A stretch of 64,000 nucleotides of DNA from Beijerinckiaceae bacterium (GCA_947452455.1 CANGBX010000005.1:124001-188000); one strand, 5' to 3'. Shown: positions 27,394 to 37,928, counted from the first letter of the stretch. Numbers and translations: made by a program. The notes: generated from the letters alone by a model not told the origin.

Positions 27394-30300
27394 TTATTCG
27401 AAATGTCCCGCTGCATGGGCGAGCATCGTATAGACCTTGCCCGTCTCGGAGGTGAGATAGGTGCGGGTCAGCATGCCGTCACGATCTTCGCGCGAGACTT
27501 CCGTCAGCAGGCGCTCGAATTCACCCGTGTAGCGCTCAATCGTCTCGCGGAAGTCCGGCTCCGTACGATAGCGGCGGCGGATTTCGTCAAATGTCTGCTG
27601 GCCTTGCGGCGTATAGAGGCGGCGCGAGAAGAGATTATTCTCGCCGCGATTATAGCGCTCCCACAGATCCACAATCGCCTCATGGTTCACCATGCGGGCA
27701 ATGTCGAGCGAGATGGCATCGAGCGATGTGGCGGCGGGGCGTACGCGTTCGCGCACTTCGCCTTCTTCACGCGAGGCACGCGCCAGAAGATCTGACAGCC
27801 AGCCAGCGCCCTTGTCCTGCGGCTGGGCAGGGGCCACAGGCTGGGGCTTGCGCAGATTGGCAACCGGACGGCGCACGGGGGCAGGGGCCGGTTCTTCCTG
27901 GCGTTCCGGACGATAGGCATCAGCCATGCGCACCGTCTCCACAGGACGGGGCGGTTCCGGCAGGCGCACGGTTTCTGTCATGCGCGGAGCTGGCTCTGGC
28001 GCACGCGGTGTTTCCACACGGCGCGGTGCCGCTGTTGTGGTGACGACCGGCTCGGCAATGTCATAAGCGCGGCCCGAGCGGGCGATAATATCCGTCAACT
28101 CGTTGAGCGCCTTGATCTGCTCGGCAACAACGCGGCGCATGGCAGCGGCTTGTTCAGCGGTTTCACGCGGCAGTTCCACTGCACCACGGCGCAATTCGTT
28201 GCGGGTCGATTCCAGCTCGCGCTTGATATCGGTCGAAATGCCGTGAATTTCGCCAGAGGCGCTGCGGAAGCGTTCCAGAGCGGAGCCGAAAATATCGGCC
28301 ATTTCGGCCTGCGTTTCAGCAAGGATCTGGCGCAATTCTCCGGACGCTTTTTCCTGCTCGTGGGCGGTCGATGAGCGCACTTCGTCATATTGCGAAGCAA
28401 TGAGGCCGGCGGCCGATTGCGTGGCATCGGTGATGAAGCCGCCAATGTCGCGCGCACGCGCTTCGGCACGGCGGAAGGCATCATCCACAGACACCGAGAA
28501 GGTGCGCATGAGATGGTCGAATTCCTGCGTGCGGATGCTCATGCTTTCAATCGTCGTATCCATCATGGCGCGACGCTCTTCGAGCATGCTGTCGATATCA
28601 TGCTGCTGCGTCGCCACCTGAGAGACAATGCCTGCAAGATAAGAATTCGACTGTTCGATGCGGGCTGCCACAGCATCCGCGCTTTCCAGCGTCGTGACAG
28701 CTGTGTCGGTGAGCGCATGAACCTGCGCATTGACCGTGTCGATGGCGGTGGTGAAGTCGATGACGCGCGAGCCCAGGGCGCTTTCGACGCCGGTGAGGTT
28801 TTCGTTTGTCTGGCCGACCACTTCCGACAGGAAGGTCGATGTGCTGCGCAGCTGTTCGAGAACCGTGACAATCTCGGTCTGCAATTGGTCCTTGGTGGCG
28901 ACCAGCTTTTCGACAGAGGCGGTGGCGGCTGTTTCGACCGCAATGCGCAGGCCCGCCGACGAAGTGTCGATGGCTTCGCGCAATTCCGCGCCCTTTTGCG
29001 AGAGCTGCTGGGTGATGGCAGTGCCACGGGTTTCAATCGCATTGGCCACCGACTCGCCAATTGTAGCGAGTTCATTGGTGACATCGGCACCACGCGAGGC
29101 GATGAGGTCAACCAGCATCGGGCCTTGCGTTTCAATGAGCGACTGCAATTCCGTCGTGCGGCTCGAGATAATGTCGTGCAGCGCATCACCGCGCTCACGC
29201 ATACGCTCGGTGAGCTGCGACATGCGGCTTTCGAGATTGTCGGTGACGGCGCGGCCGCGTTGTTCGATGTCGTCGGAAACCGTGTTCAAGCGGCCCACAA
29301 CGCGTTCTTCGAAATTGGCAATGCGCGTGTCAAGTGTCGAGGCAATGTCATCGGCGCGACCGCCGAGCGTGGCATTGATTTCTGCAGCCTTGGCCGACAG
29401 TGTCTCGGTGAGGGCAGAGGAGCGCTCGACCAGAATATTGTCGATCTCTTGAGCTTTGGTGTCGAGGGCATGGGTGACCTGACGGCCGCCTTCGCCAAGC
29501 ACTTTCGCCACTTCGAGCGCGCGTTGGGCCAGTGTTTCATTGAGCGACTTGGCGCGTGCATCAAGACCATTGTCGATCTTGCTGATGAGCGTGTCGAGCG
29601 TGGTGGCGATGTCCTGCGACTTGGACGAGGTGCGCTCTTCAAAGTCACGCACGCGGTTCTCAAGCAGCGAGGCTGTAGCTTCGGCATGCGCATCCAAGCG
29701 CTGCGTGAGCGCTGCGCCATGCACAATGAAGGTGTCCTCGACCGCCGCAAAGCGTCCGGCCACATCCTGTGTGAATGTATCAGCCTGACGCGAAATACGA
29801 TCAGCCAGAGACGAGCCCTGTACGGTGATTGCTTCTTCGGCCTTGACGAGGCTATGTGCGATGTCGGTCGTGAAGCGCTCGCTATGCCCGGCAATCTGGC
29901 CGGCAAGCACTTCGCTTTGCGAGGCAAAAGCATTTTCAAATGCAGCGATACGATCCGCCATGTCGCTCGAAATGCGGTCGCCATTGGAGACGACACTCAA
30001 TTCGAATTGCGCGAGACGGTCGGCGAGGGCTTCCGAAACGCGCCCACCCTGCGTCAGCACGGTGTTTTCAAACACGAGCAGGCGGTCAGCCACATGTTCG
30101 GTCACGCGGTCAGCATGCACACCAATCGCGGTGATCGCATCTTCAGCCGAGGTGATGAAGCGGGTGGTGAGTTCGTTGACTTCGCGTTCCAGATGTTCAG
30201 ACAGCTGGACGTGATGATTTTCGAGCTGCGCTGCGAGCTCATGGCCCGATGTGTGGAACAATTCATAGACCGTATTGGCACGGTCCGAAATGAGCGTCGA

Positions 30301-31623
30301 AATACGCTCGCCCGTATTGGTGATGCGGTCTTCGAGATTGTTGCCGTTGAGCGCAATCGTATTCTCGATCTTGTCAGCCGACTCGGTGAGGCGGTCGGTG
30401 ATGCGCAGACCCGTTTCGTCAATGCGCAGCACGACATCACTGCCGCGTGTCGAAAGATCAGCGATGAGCGCATCGCCCGTGGTCTTCAGACGTGTTTCCA
30501 GCTCGTCAATGCGCGAGCCAATCTGGTCGCCGATGGCAAAGGTCGCGGTGTTGAGCTTGTCGGTGACATTATGGCCCGTCTCTTCGAGGCGGGTGACAAT
30601 GTCGGAGCCATGTGTGGTGATGCGGCCAACCAGATCATCGCCTGTGCTTGCCAGAGCATGGCTGATCTGCTCGCCCTTTTCGCCCAGCAATTCGCTGACG
30701 CGTGTGCCTGCTTCGCCAACCTTCTCCGCGATAATGGCAGAGGCATGTTCCAGATCGCGCGACAGAGTTTCATGAGCGCCCGAAATCGCCTGACGGACAC
30801 GATCCGCATTGACGACAATAGCTTCACGCTCAGAAGAGAGCTCGTCGATCAATGCGCGGATGCGGCGCTCGTTTTCAGTGTAGGAGCGCTCGAGTGTCGA
30901 AACTTCGGAGCGCACAACGGTTTCAAGTTCGCTGGCACGCGCCAGCGCGCGTTCAATGCCATCGCCCATCGAGGCGACTTCGCGGCGGATTGCCTGCGAG
31001 AGCGTCACAATTTGTTCTGTGGCTACCGATTCCGGTTCGGCCAAACGCATGGCGACTTCTGTCAAAGCCTGCGCGGTCAAACGCATTTCCTGCGTACGAC
31101 GCATCATCGAGGCGGTGACGAAGAGGAACAGCACCGGCCCGAAAGCGGTGAGCGCCAGCATGATCATCTGCGGCAAGGTGAGGGCGGCAACCGGTCCAAG
31201 CGTGGTGGCGTAGAAACCAACCAGCGCCAACCAGCCAGCCGAAACGACAGTGGCAAAAGTCGTTGGCGCCGAGCTTGGGCGCGTGTTGAAGGCTTGCAGC
31301 AATTGACCAACCGAGCGGCGATCATCATTGGCAGCAGGTGTGGATGGCAAAGGCGCAGAGGCTGCAGGCGCGGCGGTTGCGGACGGCGCGGCTGCGGGCT
31401 CTTGGCTCTTGTCTTTGGTGCGTGTTTCGTCTCGCGGGGCGCGGCGCGCCATGCGCTCGGCTTCCGCCGGTTCGTTCACGCGCGGAGCGGGAATTGGTTT
31501 CGAGGCTTCCAGAACAGGCTCTTGTCGCGCGGGCTCTGCGCTCTGCGCGAGATTCAGCGCTTCTTCGATCGCAGACAGCGCCGCTGCCGTCGGATCCTGG
31601 GCCTTGGGTTGTGTGGCCATCAT
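27394..31623 (-). CDS. Giant membrane-anchored coiled-coil protein (kinesin-like annotation), 1409 aa
   Basis: The N-terminal 120 residues are rich in Ala, Pro and Glu. Two hydrophobic helices follow (about residues 122-172, SAGWLALVGFYATTLGPVAA and MIMLALTAFGPVLFLFVTAS). Then come about 950 residues of coiled coil with irregular repeats of roughly 33 residues of the type LADRLAQFE...GDRIS. A Pro-rich linker precedes a conserved-looking C-terminal domain (last ~100 residues, SLDIARMVNHEAIVDLWERY). Two helices would leave both ends in the cytoplasm. Such proteins occur in Hyphomicrobiales under vague names; a structural or cell-envelope/division role is an inference. ATG 31623 lies behind AGAGG. 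Confidence 0.85.
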   Translation of the reverse strand: MMATQPKAQDPTAAALSAIEEALNLAQSAEPARQEPVLEASKPIPAPRVNEPAEAERMARRAPRDETRTKDKSQEPAAAPSATAAPAASAPLPSTPAANDDRRSVGQLLQAFNTRPSSAPTTFATVVSAGWLALVGFYATTLGPVAALTLPQMIMLALTAFGPVLFLFVTASMMRRTQEMRLTAQALTEVAMRLAEPESVATEQIVTLSQAIRREVASMGDGIERALARASELETVVRSEVSTLERSYTENERRIRALIDELSSEREAIVVNADRVRQAISGAHETLSRDLEHASAIIAEKVGEAGTRVSELLGEKGEQISHALASTGDDLVGRITTHGSDIVTRLEETGHNVTDKLNTATFAIGDQIGSRIDELETRLKTTGDALIADLSTRGSDVVLRIDETGLRITDRLTESADKIENTIALNGNNLEDRITNTGERISTLISDRANTVYELFHTSGHELAAQLENHHVQLSEHLEREVNELTTRFITSAEDAITAIGVHADRVTEHVADRLLVFENTVLTQGGRVSEALADRLAQFELSVVSNGDRISSDMADRIAAFENAFASQSEVLAGQIAGHSERFTTDIAHSLVKAEEAITVQGSSLADRISRQADTFTQDVAGRFAAVEDTFIVHGAALTQRLDAHAEATASLLENRVRDFEERTSSKSQDIATTLDTLISKIDNGLDARAKSLNETLAQRALEVAKVLGEGGRQVTHALDTKAQEIDNILVERSSALTETLSAKAAEINATLGGRADDIASTLDTRIANFEERVVGRLNTVSDDIEQRGRAVTDNLESRMSQLTERMRERGDALHDIISSRTTELQSLIETQGPMLVDLIASRGADVTNELATIGESVANAIETRGTAITQQLSQKGAELREAIDTSSAGLRIAVETAATASVEKLVATKDQLQTEIVTVLEQLRSTSTFLSEVVGQTNENLTGVESALGSRVIDFTTAIDTVNAQVHALTDTAVTTLESADAVAARIEQSNSYLAGIVSQVATQQHDIDSMLEERRAMMDTTIESMSIRTQEFDHLMRTFSVSVDDAFRRAEARARDIGGFITDATQSAAGLIASQYDEVRSSTAHEQEKASGELRQILAETQAEMADIFGSALERFRSASGEIHGISTDIKRELESTRNELRRGAVELPRETAEQAAAMRRVVAEQIKALNELTDIIARSGRAYDIAEPVVTTTAAPRRVETPRAPEPAPRMTETVRLPEPPRPVETVRMADAYRPERQEEPAPAPVRRPVANLRKPQPVAPAQPQDKGAGWLSDLLARASREEGEVRERVRPAATSLDAISLDIARMVNHEAIVDLWERYNRGENNLFSRRLYTPQGQQTFDEIRRRYRTEPDFRETIERYTGEFERLLTEVSREDRDGMLTRTYLTSETGKVYTMLAHAAGHFE

Positions 31624-31906
31624 GTGCCTCTTGTACTCACCGCAACTCCGGCAATGCCGGCGGTCATGAAACTTTGCGCGCGCCCGTCTTCATTGGGCCT
31701 CGGACGCACGAAGGTCCCATTAACCAATCATCAATCTACCGAAATCCGCGCCCCTTAGGAACCTTGGCAGACGCCTATTCGAAAACAGCGTTAACGCTCG
31801 TTTCATGTTGGGAGAGGAGAATGTTGAAAGAATGGCAGCAAATACGACCGCTGAGGCCTCAGCTTCTGAGCGGTCGTGGCCAAGTTTTGATCTGGAGCTA
31901 TGAGAA
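31624..31906. other. Divergent intergenic region
   Basis: This 283-base gap separates the coiled-coil gene and the Hpt-like gene, which face away from each other. It contains TTAACC (31718-31723) and GTTAAC (about 31790), which resemble CtrA half-sites, but no full TTAA-N7-TTAA element. No RNA gene seen. Confidence 0.4.
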
Positions 31907-32323
31907 ATGTCGCAGTCGGTATCTCGACTTAAGAAAGAGCTAGATCTTGGCTATGTGGCTCCCCCGCTCACCCCGGCCGGCTCGCGGCCGACCCTCGACC
32001 TCGTCCATCTGGCCCGTCAGTCTCTTGGGGATAAAGACCGGGAAATCGAGATTTTGGCCCTGTTTGACCAGCAATCTGGGCAGGCTTTAGCCCGTTTGGA
32101 GGCTCTTTCTGGCCGCGATGGGGCTGTGGCGGCCGATTTGGCCCGGATGCTGGCGGCCTCCGCCCGGATCGCCGGAGCCTTTGCCGTGGCCTCTGCGGCG
32201 ACTGTCTATGAGGCCGTTGTGCTCTCTTCGGGCGAGGGGGATGCCGGGGCCGAGGCTTTGAGCCATCTCAAGGCCGAGGTGTGCCAGGTGCGCGAGGCCA
32301 TTGGCGCGCTGCTCGCCCGCTAG
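31907..32323 (+). CDS. Degenerate Hpt-domain protein lacking the phosphoacceptor histidine
   Basis: The 138-residue helical protein aligns with alphaproteobacterial histidine phosphotransfer domains: LDLVHLARQSLGDKDREIEILALF then DLARMLAASARIAGAFAVASAA, where functional Hpt proteins have AHTLKGSARxIGA. The histidine is replaced by arginine and KG by AA, so it cannot act as a phosphorelay carrier by the known mechanism. It is divergent from the giant coiled-coil gene. It may be a protein-interaction remnant that binds a receiver domain. The family call rests on pattern similarity. Confidence 0.7.
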   Translation: MSQSVSRLKKELDLGYVAPPLTPAGSRPTLDLVHLARQSLGDKDREIEILALFDQQSGQALARLEALSGRDGAVAADLARMLAASARIAGAFAVASAATVYEAVVLSSGEGDAGAEALSHLKAEVCQVREAIGALLAR

Positions 32324-32387
32324 GCTGGCCTGAGGGGCCGGGATGCTTTAATCGGAAGCTCTCGTTTTCGCGCTTTGGGATTGCGCC

Positions 32388-32708
32388 ATGTTTCAGATCA
32401 CTTTCATCGACAAAGCCGGACAGGCGCGCACGGTTTCCGTGGGCGAGGGCACAAGTGTCATGGAAGCGGCGATGAAAAATTCCATTCCCGGCATTGAAGC
32501 CGAATGCGGCGGCGCCTGCGCTTGCGCCACGTGTCATGTCTATGTCGCAGATGAATGGAAAGATCGTTTGCCGAAATCGGAAGGCATGGAAGATGACATG
32601 CTCGATTTCGCTTTCGATATCCGCCCCAATTCGCGTCTGTGCTGCCAGATCAAAATGACCGCAGCGCTTGACGGACTTGTGGTGCATACGCCCGAGCGTC
32701 AGGGCTGA
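32388..32708 (+). CDS. Adrenodoxin/putidaredoxin-type [2Fe-2S] ferredoxin
   Basis: The 106-residue ferredoxin has the cluster ligands C40, C46, C49 (C-x5-C-x2-C in CGGACACATC) and C86 in SRLCCQI, the pattern of vertebrate-type/putidaredoxin ferredoxins. It is cytosolic and donates electrons to oxygenases, P450s or Fe-S biogenesis. It lies 64 bases after the Hpt-like gene and is convergent with the SixA-like gene, whose stop abuts its own. Confidence 0.92.
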   Translation: MFQITFIDKAGQARTVSVGEGTSVMEAAMKNSIPGIEAECGGACACATCHVYVADEWKDRLPKSEGMEDDMLDFAFDIRPNSRLCCQIKMTAALDGLVVHTPERQG

Positions 32709-33221
32709 TCAGCGCAAATCGTCGGGCGTTACAAAACGTTCCAGCTTGCCCGAACCCAAGCGCACATCGTCCCAGCGCGCAGCATCGAAATCGATAAGGA
32801 TGAGACCAGCAGTCGGCAGTCCGTCTTGCAATTGTTCGTGCGCTTCATTCGCGCTCGGTGAAATCATCTGCAAAGCATAATCGTGAAAGCCGGGATTGTG
32901 CCCCACACAGAGCAGGCAGCGCACAGAGCTTGGCGTCATCAGCATCAATTCGAGCAAAGTCGGCGGCTCTGCCAGATAAAGTCGCGGCTCTTCGAGAATA
33001 TGCGGTGAGCAACCAGCCACTTCTAGCGCGATCGATAAAGTCTCGCGTGCGCGGCGTGCATGAGAGACAACCGCGAGATCGGGTGCGAGATGTTCTGCTG
33101 CCAGATAATCGCCCATCAGGCGCGCTTCAGCGCGTCCCGCTAAAGTCAGCGGGCGTTCGCTATCCCCGCCGCCCGCATGGGCCGCGGCTTGAGCATGACG
33201 GAGCAGGATCAATCGCAACAT
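32709..33221 (-). CDS. SixA-like histidine phosphatase family protein
   Basis: The 170-residue protein has the phosphatase nucleophile motif in LILLRHAQA and later the second histidine in LCVGHNPGFHDYA, as in SixA. In Escherichia coli SixA dephosphorylates phosphohistidine on carrier proteins. Here it lies next to a phosphorelay-related gene, but the substrate is unknown. It is convergent with the ferredoxin gene with no gap between them. Confidence 0.88.
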   Translation of the reverse strand: MLRLILLRHAQAAAHAGGGDSERPLTLAGRAEARLMGDYLAAEHLAPDLAVVSHARRARETLSIALEVAGCSPHILEEPRLYLAEPPTLLELMLMTPSSVRCLLCVGHNPGFHDYALQMISPSANEAHEQLQDGLPTAGLILIDFDAARWDDVRLGSGKLERFVTPDDLR

Positions 33222-33301
33222 AAGCTGAGCCTAGCAGTTTTTGATCGCTTGGCGAGATAGCTCGTGCGTCATCATCGCAGCGGCTCGAAAGCCGCCCCTT
33301 T

Positions 33302-35971
33302 TTAAGCCCCGGCTTTTGTCGCCAGCAGATCTGCAATCGCCTTTAGTGCGGCTTCTGCCTGCGTGCCGTCGGGCCCGCCTGCTTGCGCCATATCGGGGCG
33401 ACCGCCGCCACCTTTGCCGCCCAAAGCCTCAGACGCGACGCGGACGAAATCAACGGCATTGAAGCGGCTTGTCAGATCAGCTGTCACGCCGACCACAACA
33501 CCAGCCTTGCCATCATCCGCCACGCCGACAATGGCGGCAATGCCCGAGCCCACTTGGCTCTTGGCGTCATCTGCCAGCGACTTCAGATCTTTCATCTCGA
33601 CGCCGCTGACTGCACGCGCGAAGAGTTTCACGCCTGCAATTTCTGTCACTGCATTGTCGGCGCCCGAACCGCCGCCGCCCATCGCAAGTTTCTTGCGGGC
33701 ATCGGTCAATTCGCGCTCAAGTTTTTTACGCTCTTCGAGCAGCGCATTGAGACGCTCGGCTGCATCATCAGCCGGAGTTTTCAGCAAAGCTGCAAGGCCA
33801 TGCAGCGCGCGCGATTCTGAATTGAGGTGATGACGCGCGCCATGCCCCGTCTTGGCTTCGAGACGACGAATGCCCGATGCGACAGCGCCTTCGCTGACAA
33901 TCGTCACCAGACCGATATCACCGGTGCGCGACACATGCGTGCCACCGCACAATTCCACCGAGAAGGGACGCGGGCCATTGGGGCCATCAGCAGTGCCCAT
34001 GGTGACAACGCGCACTTCATCGCCATATTTTTCACCAAACAAAGCGCGTGCGCCCGATTGAATGGCTTCATCCACCGCCATCAGGCGTGTGACGACCGCT
34101 TCATTCTGCAACACAACCTGGTTGGCAATCTCTTCGATCTGCACGAGTTCATCATCGGTAATCGGCTTGTTATGCGTGAAGTCGAAGCGAAGACGATCGC
34201 CTGACACCATTGAGCCTTTTTGCGCGACATGATCGCCCAGCACAACGCGCAAAGCCTCATGCAGCAGATGCGTGGCCGAATGATTGGCGCGAATGGCCGA
34301 GCGGCGTGCATGATCGACATGCAATTCGAGCGCGGCACCAATCGTCACTTTGCCTTCCAGCACTTTGACTTCATGCACGAAGAGATCGCCGAGCTTCTTT
34401 TGTGTGTTGGTCACGACAACCTTCACGCCTTGCGCGCTCATCACGCCTGTGTCGCCGACCTGACCACCGGATTCGCCATAGAAAGGCGTTTGATTAACGA
34501 TGATGAAACCCGTGTCGCCTGCGTTCAGCGTGTCGGTTTCTTTGCCTTCGCGCACAAGCGCTGCAACAATGCCTTCGGCTGTTTCCGTGCCATAGCCCAA
34601 AAATTCTGTCGCGCCTTGCTTTTCGCGAATAGCAAACCAGACGGTTTCGGTTGCGGCTTCACCCGAACCCGACCATGCCTTGCGTGCTTCAGCGCGCTGG
34701 CGCTCCATCGCCGCATTAAAGCCGTCCGTGTCGACATCAATCTTGCGCAGACGCAAAGCATCCTGTGTCAGATCGAGCGGGAAGCCGTAAGTGTCGTAAA
34801 GTTTGAATGCGACTTCGCCCGAGAGCTTGCCGCCAGCGTCCAGCGCTTTCGTTTCTTCATCAAGAATAGACAGGCCACGCACGAGCGTTGTGCGGAAGCG
34901 GCTTTCTTCTGTCTTGAGCGTGTCGGTGATGGTGGCTTCAGCGCGAATGAGTTCGGGATAGGCCGTGCCCATTTCGCGCACGAGCGCGGGGACGAGCTTG
35001 TACATCACCGGTTCTTTCGCGCCCAGAATCTGCGCGTGACGCATGGCGCGGCGCATGATGCGACGAAGCACATAGCCGCGCCCTTCATTCGACGGATTCA
35101 CACCATCGGCAACCAAGAAAGCAGACGCGCGCAAATGGTCGGCAATGACGCGGTGGCTTGCCGTATGTGCGCCGGTGGCAGAGACGCCGATCACATCTTC
35201 GCCCGCGCGGATCAGCGCCTTGAACAGATCGATCTCATAATTCGATGTGACGCCCTGCATAATGCCGGCGATGCGTTCAAGCCCCATGCCCGTGTCGATG
35301 GAGGGCTTGGGCAATTCAACGCGCTCGTCCTTCGTCACCTGCTCATATTGCATGAAGACGAGGTTCCAGAATTCCAAGAAGCGGTCGCCGTCTTCATCGG
35401 GTGAGCCGGGCGGGCCACCCTTCACGCTCTCGCCTTGATCGTAGAAAATTTCCGAGCAGGGACCGCAGGGACCTGTGTCACCCATCGCCCAGAAATTATC
35501 GGAGGTCGGAATGCGGATGATGCGCTCATCCTTGAAGCCCGCAATCTTCTTCCACAAATCTGCCGCCTGATCATCCGTGTGATAGACGGTGACAAGCAGG
35601 CGATCTTTGTTGAGGCCATATTCTTGGGTGATCAATTTCCAGGCGAGCGAAATCGCTTCTTCCTTGAAATAATCGCCGAAGGAAAAATTGCCGAGCATTT
35701 CGAAGAATGTGTGATGGCGCGCCGTATAGCCGACATTCTCGAGGTCATTGTGCTTGCCGCCCGCGCGCACGCATTTTTGTGCGGAAGTGGCGCGCGTATA
35801 GGGGCGCTTTTCAACGCCGGTAAACACATTCTTGAATTGGACCATGCCCGCATTGGTGAACATGAGCGTCGGGTCATTGCGCGGCACGAGCGGCGAAGAG
35901 GCTACGCTCTCATGGCCGTTGGCCTTGAAAAAATCGAGAAAGGTCGACCGGATTTCGTTAACGCCGCTCAT
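33302..35971 (-). CDS. alaS: Alanyl-tRNA synthetase
   Basis: The 889-residue enzyme is full length. The class II catalytic core is at the N-terminus ([34 protein letters not shown]). The editing domain has the zinc-binding HxxxH in [13 protein letters not shown] and the CGGTHV motif. The C-terminal DHHA1/C-Ala domain is glycine rich. It charges tRNA-Ala and clears mischarged serine and glycine. Its position downstream of recA is a conserved alphaproteobacterial arrangement. Confidence 0.97.
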   Translation of the reverse strand: MSGVNEIRSTFLDFFKANGHESVASSPLVPRNDPTLMFTNAGMVQFKNVFTGVEKRPYTRATSAQKCVRAGGKHNDLENVGYTARHHTFFEMLGNFSFGDYFKEEAISLAWKLITQEYGLNKDRLLVTVYHTDDQAADLWKKIAGFKDERIIRIPTSDNFWAMGDTGPCGPCSEIFYDQGESVKGGPPGSPDEDGDRFLEFWNLVFMQYEQVTKDERVELPKPSIDTGMGLERIAGIMQGVTSNYEIDLFKALIRAGEDVIGVSATGAHTASHRVIADHLRASAFLVADGVNPSNEGRGYVLRRIMRRAMRHAQILGAKEPVMYKLVPALVREMGTAYPELIRAEATITDTLKTEESRFRTTLVRGLSILDEETKALDAGGKLSGEVAFKLYDTYGFPLDLTQDALRLRKIDVDTDGFNAAMERQRAEARKAWSGSGEAATETVWFAIREKQGATEFLGYGTETAEGIVAALVREGKETDTLNAGDTGFIIVNQTPFYGESGGQVGDTGVMSAQGVKVVVTNTQKKLGDLFVHEVKVLEGKVTIGAALELHVDHARRSAIRANHSATHLLHEALRVVLGDHVAQKGSMVSGDRLRFDFTHNKPITDDELVQIEEIANQVVLQNEAVVTRLMAVDEAIQSGARALFGEKYGDEVRVVTMGTADGPNGPRPFSVELCGGTHVSRTGDIGLVTIVSEGAVASGIRRLEAKTGHGARHHLNSESRALHGLAALLKTPADDAAERLNALLEERKKLERELTDARKKLAMGGGGSGADNAVTEIAGVKLFARAVSGVEMKDLKSLADDAKSQVGSGIAAIVGVADDGKAGVVVGVTADLTSRFNAVDFVRVASEALGGKGGGGRPDMAQAGGPDGTQAEAALKAIADLLATKAGA

Positions 35972-36388
35972 CTCGTTTGCGCTCGCTTCATGCCCTGAAG
36001 AGCCCGCCGCAGCGGGTCTTGGTGGTCCATCGAAATGGCTTCAAAAACATAAGGATTTCACCCCGTTTTCAAACCGCGCCCGTTCTAACGGGTGGGGGGG
36101 CTCGAGTCGAGGGCTAGGGGCGCGCCGCACGCGCGAGAAGTCAGCCTGTTTTGACAGGCGTTTCTGGGCACTTCAGATGGGGGCAGGAGGGGCGATCAGC
36201 CATGGCGCGCCAGATAGGCTGGCGTGATGAAAAAGTGAGCTGGACGGATCCGGCCAAGATTGCGGGGGGGACCTTCCGCACTCCGGCTTCGGGCGGCGCG
36301 GGCGGCAACCAGCCAAGCCCTCGAATCCGTCCAGAATAGAAACTGCGCACGCATTGTGCCGCAGCATGGGCCCTCGGGCCCTTTCCAT
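35972..36388. other. recA-alaS intergenic region
   Basis: No convincing gene in about 415 bases. It holds small hairpins (GGGCCC TC GGGCCC near 36370, CCTG TTTTGA CAGG near 36145) and the presumed alaS promoter. A 45-codon plus-strand frame from 36202 has a distant AGGAGG but no family resemblance. Confidence 0.5.
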
Positions 36389-36426
36389 GAAAAGCGCTCG
36401 AGAAAAGCCCCGAGCGCTTTTTTAAA
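36389..36426 (-). terminator. recA terminator
   Basis: AAAAGCGCTCG and CGAGCGCTTTT form an 11-bp stem with a GC-rich core followed by T residues on the recA strand, beginning just after the recA stop codon. Confidence 0.9.
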
Positions 36427-36430
36427 ATTC

Positions 36431-37513
36431 TTATTCTTCGCCGTCGGCGTCCTGCTCTTCAGTGCCGTTTTCGAGAATCTTTTCGGCAATCAGGCCGGAA
36501 TTGGCACGGATCGTCTGTTCGATCTTGTTCGCGACATCCGGATTTGCCTTCAAAAAGGCCTTGGCATTTTCGCGGCCCTGACCGAGGCGCTGGCTGTCAT
36601 AAGAGAACCAGGCGCCGGACTTTTCGACCACACCGGCCTTGACGCCCAGATCGACCAGTTCGCCCATTTTCGAGACGCCTTCGCCATACATGATGTCGAA
36701 TTCGACCTGTTTGAAGGGCGGTGCGACCTTGTTCTTGACGACTTTGACGCGGGTCTGGTTGCCCACCACTTCTTCGCGATCCTTGATCGCGCCGATGCGG
36801 CGAATGTCGAGACGAACCGAGGCATAGAATTTCAGGGCATTACCGCCGGTCGTGGTTTCTGGCGAGCCATACATCACACCGATCTTCATGCGGATCTGGT
36901 TGATGAAGATCACCATCGTATTGGAACGCGAGATCGAGGCGGTGAGCTTGCGCAAAGCCTGGCTCATGAGACGGGCCTGAAGACCCGGCTGCACATCACC
37001 CATTTCGCCTTCGATTTCGGCGCGCGGTGTCAGGGCCGCGACCGAGTCGATGACCAGCACGTCGACCGCGCCTGAGCGCACCAAAGTGTCGGTGATTTCG
37101 AGTGCCTGCTCGCCCGTGTCGGGCTGGGAGATCAGGAGATCGTCGAGATTGACACCAAGCTTGCGGGCATAGACGGGGTCGAGGGCATGTTCGGCATCGA
37201 CGAAGGCGCAAACGCCGCCATTCTTCTGGGCTTCGGCAATGACATGCAGCGTCAGGGTCGTCTTGCCCGAGGACTCAGGACCGTAGATTTCGATAATACG
37301 GCCACGCGGCAGGCCACCGACGCCCAGCGCAATATCGAGGCCGAGAGAACCCGTGGGGACGGTCTCGATTTCGACCGGCTGCTGGTTCTTGCCCAGACGC
37401 ATGATCGAGCCCTTGCCGAAAGCACGCTCGATCTGGGAGAGGGCGGCATCAAGTGCCTTGGTCTTGTCCACGGAGTTGTTTCCTTCGACGACACGGAGAT
37501 TCGCTGAGCTCAC
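36431..37513 (-). CDS. recA: Recombinase RecA
   Basis: The 360-residue protein has [23 protein letters not shown], Walker A GPESSGKT near residue 70, the DNA-binding loop region [17 protein letters not shown] and an acidic C-terminal tail (EEQDADGEE). It drives homologous recombination and activates LexA cleavage. I prefer GTG 37513 ([11 protein letters not shown]) because AAGGA lies eight bases upstream and the length then matches rhizobial RecA; a GTG at 37534 lacks a site. A LexA box lies about 100 bases upstream. Confidence 0.97.
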   Translation of the reverse strand: MSSANLRVVEGNNSVDKTKALDAALSQIERAFGKGSIMRLGKNQQPVEIETVPTGSLGLDIALGVGGLPRGRIIEIYGPESSGKTTLTLHVIAEAQKNGGVCAFVDAEHALDPVYARKLGVNLDDLLISQPDTGEQALEITDTLVRSGAVDVLVIDSVAALTPRAEIEGEMGDVQPGLQARLMSQALRKLTASISRSNTMVIFINQIRMKIGVMYGSPETTTGGNALKFYASVRLDIRRIGAIKDREEVVGNQTRVKVVKNKVAPPFKQVEFDIMYGEGVSKMGELVDLGVKAGVVEKSGAWFSYDSQRLGQGRENAKAFLKANPDVANKIEQTIRANSGLIAEKILENGTEEQDADGEE

Positions 37514-37610
37514 GGCTTCAATTCCTTCTGGCACGAGGGGTTTTGACGGGCAACGGGACCGGTCAAAATTGACTGTGATCTAACTGTACCCTGTTTGTTC
37601 TCATTCGCAA

Positions 37611-37625
37611 GTTCTTTTTTTGTTC
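37611..37625 (-). promoter_or_regulatory. LexA (SOS) box, GTTC-N7-GTTC
   Basis: GTTC TTTTTTT GTTC reads GAAC-N7-GAAC on the recA strand, the direct-repeat operator recognised by alphaproteobacterial LexA. A third GTTC lies at 37597-37600. It is about 98 bases upstream of the recA GTG, consistent with an operator at the promoter. Confidence 0.85.
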
Positions 37626-37827
37626 TCATGCCGACAGGGTGAATAAATCTTTGGGAAAGCCGTTGAATCAGAAGCTTAGGAGAGCAGACGCAGGGGACAA
37701 AAACCCAATTTAGGCTTTCGTCTGACAAAAGGCTTTGTCAAATAGGGCGTCAAATGTCCGACTCAGGGCGAGGGGAGGACCGCTATTTGCCGCACGCCCC
37801 CGTGCCGCATGAGGCCCGGCCGTCCTG

Positions 37828-37916
37828 CCGTCATTGCGAGCGTGAGCGAAGCAATCCAGATGTCGCGTGAGGCCTCTGGATTGCCGCGTCGGCCCTCGGC
37901 CTCCTCGCAATGACGG
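37828..37916. repeat. Family A palindromic repeat
   Basis: An 89-bp copy from CCGTCATTGCGAGCGTGAGC to CTCGCAATGACGG, 12 bases past the cckA stop; it may serve as the cckA terminator-like hairpin. Confidence 0.9.
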
Positions 37917-37928
37917 TCCCTTGCTCCC

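Larger units (their letters stand above)
37514..37928. other. recA-cckA intergenic region
   Basis: The 415-base gap contains the recA leader, the SOS box at 37611-37625, about 150 bases with no evident feature, and a family A repeat at 37828-37916 just after the cckA stop. No small gene seen. Confidence 0.6.

Noticed and set aside
28390-31758. 1122-codon open frame antisense to the coiled-coil gene
   Set aside because: It mirrors the repetitive codon pattern of the real gene, lacks a ribosome binding site and protein-like domains, and the minus-strand product has clear helices and coil.
36202-36339. 45-codon plus-strand frame in the recA-alaS gap
   Set aside because: An AGGAGG lies 11 bases upstream, but composition is not protein-like and no homology is recognisable.
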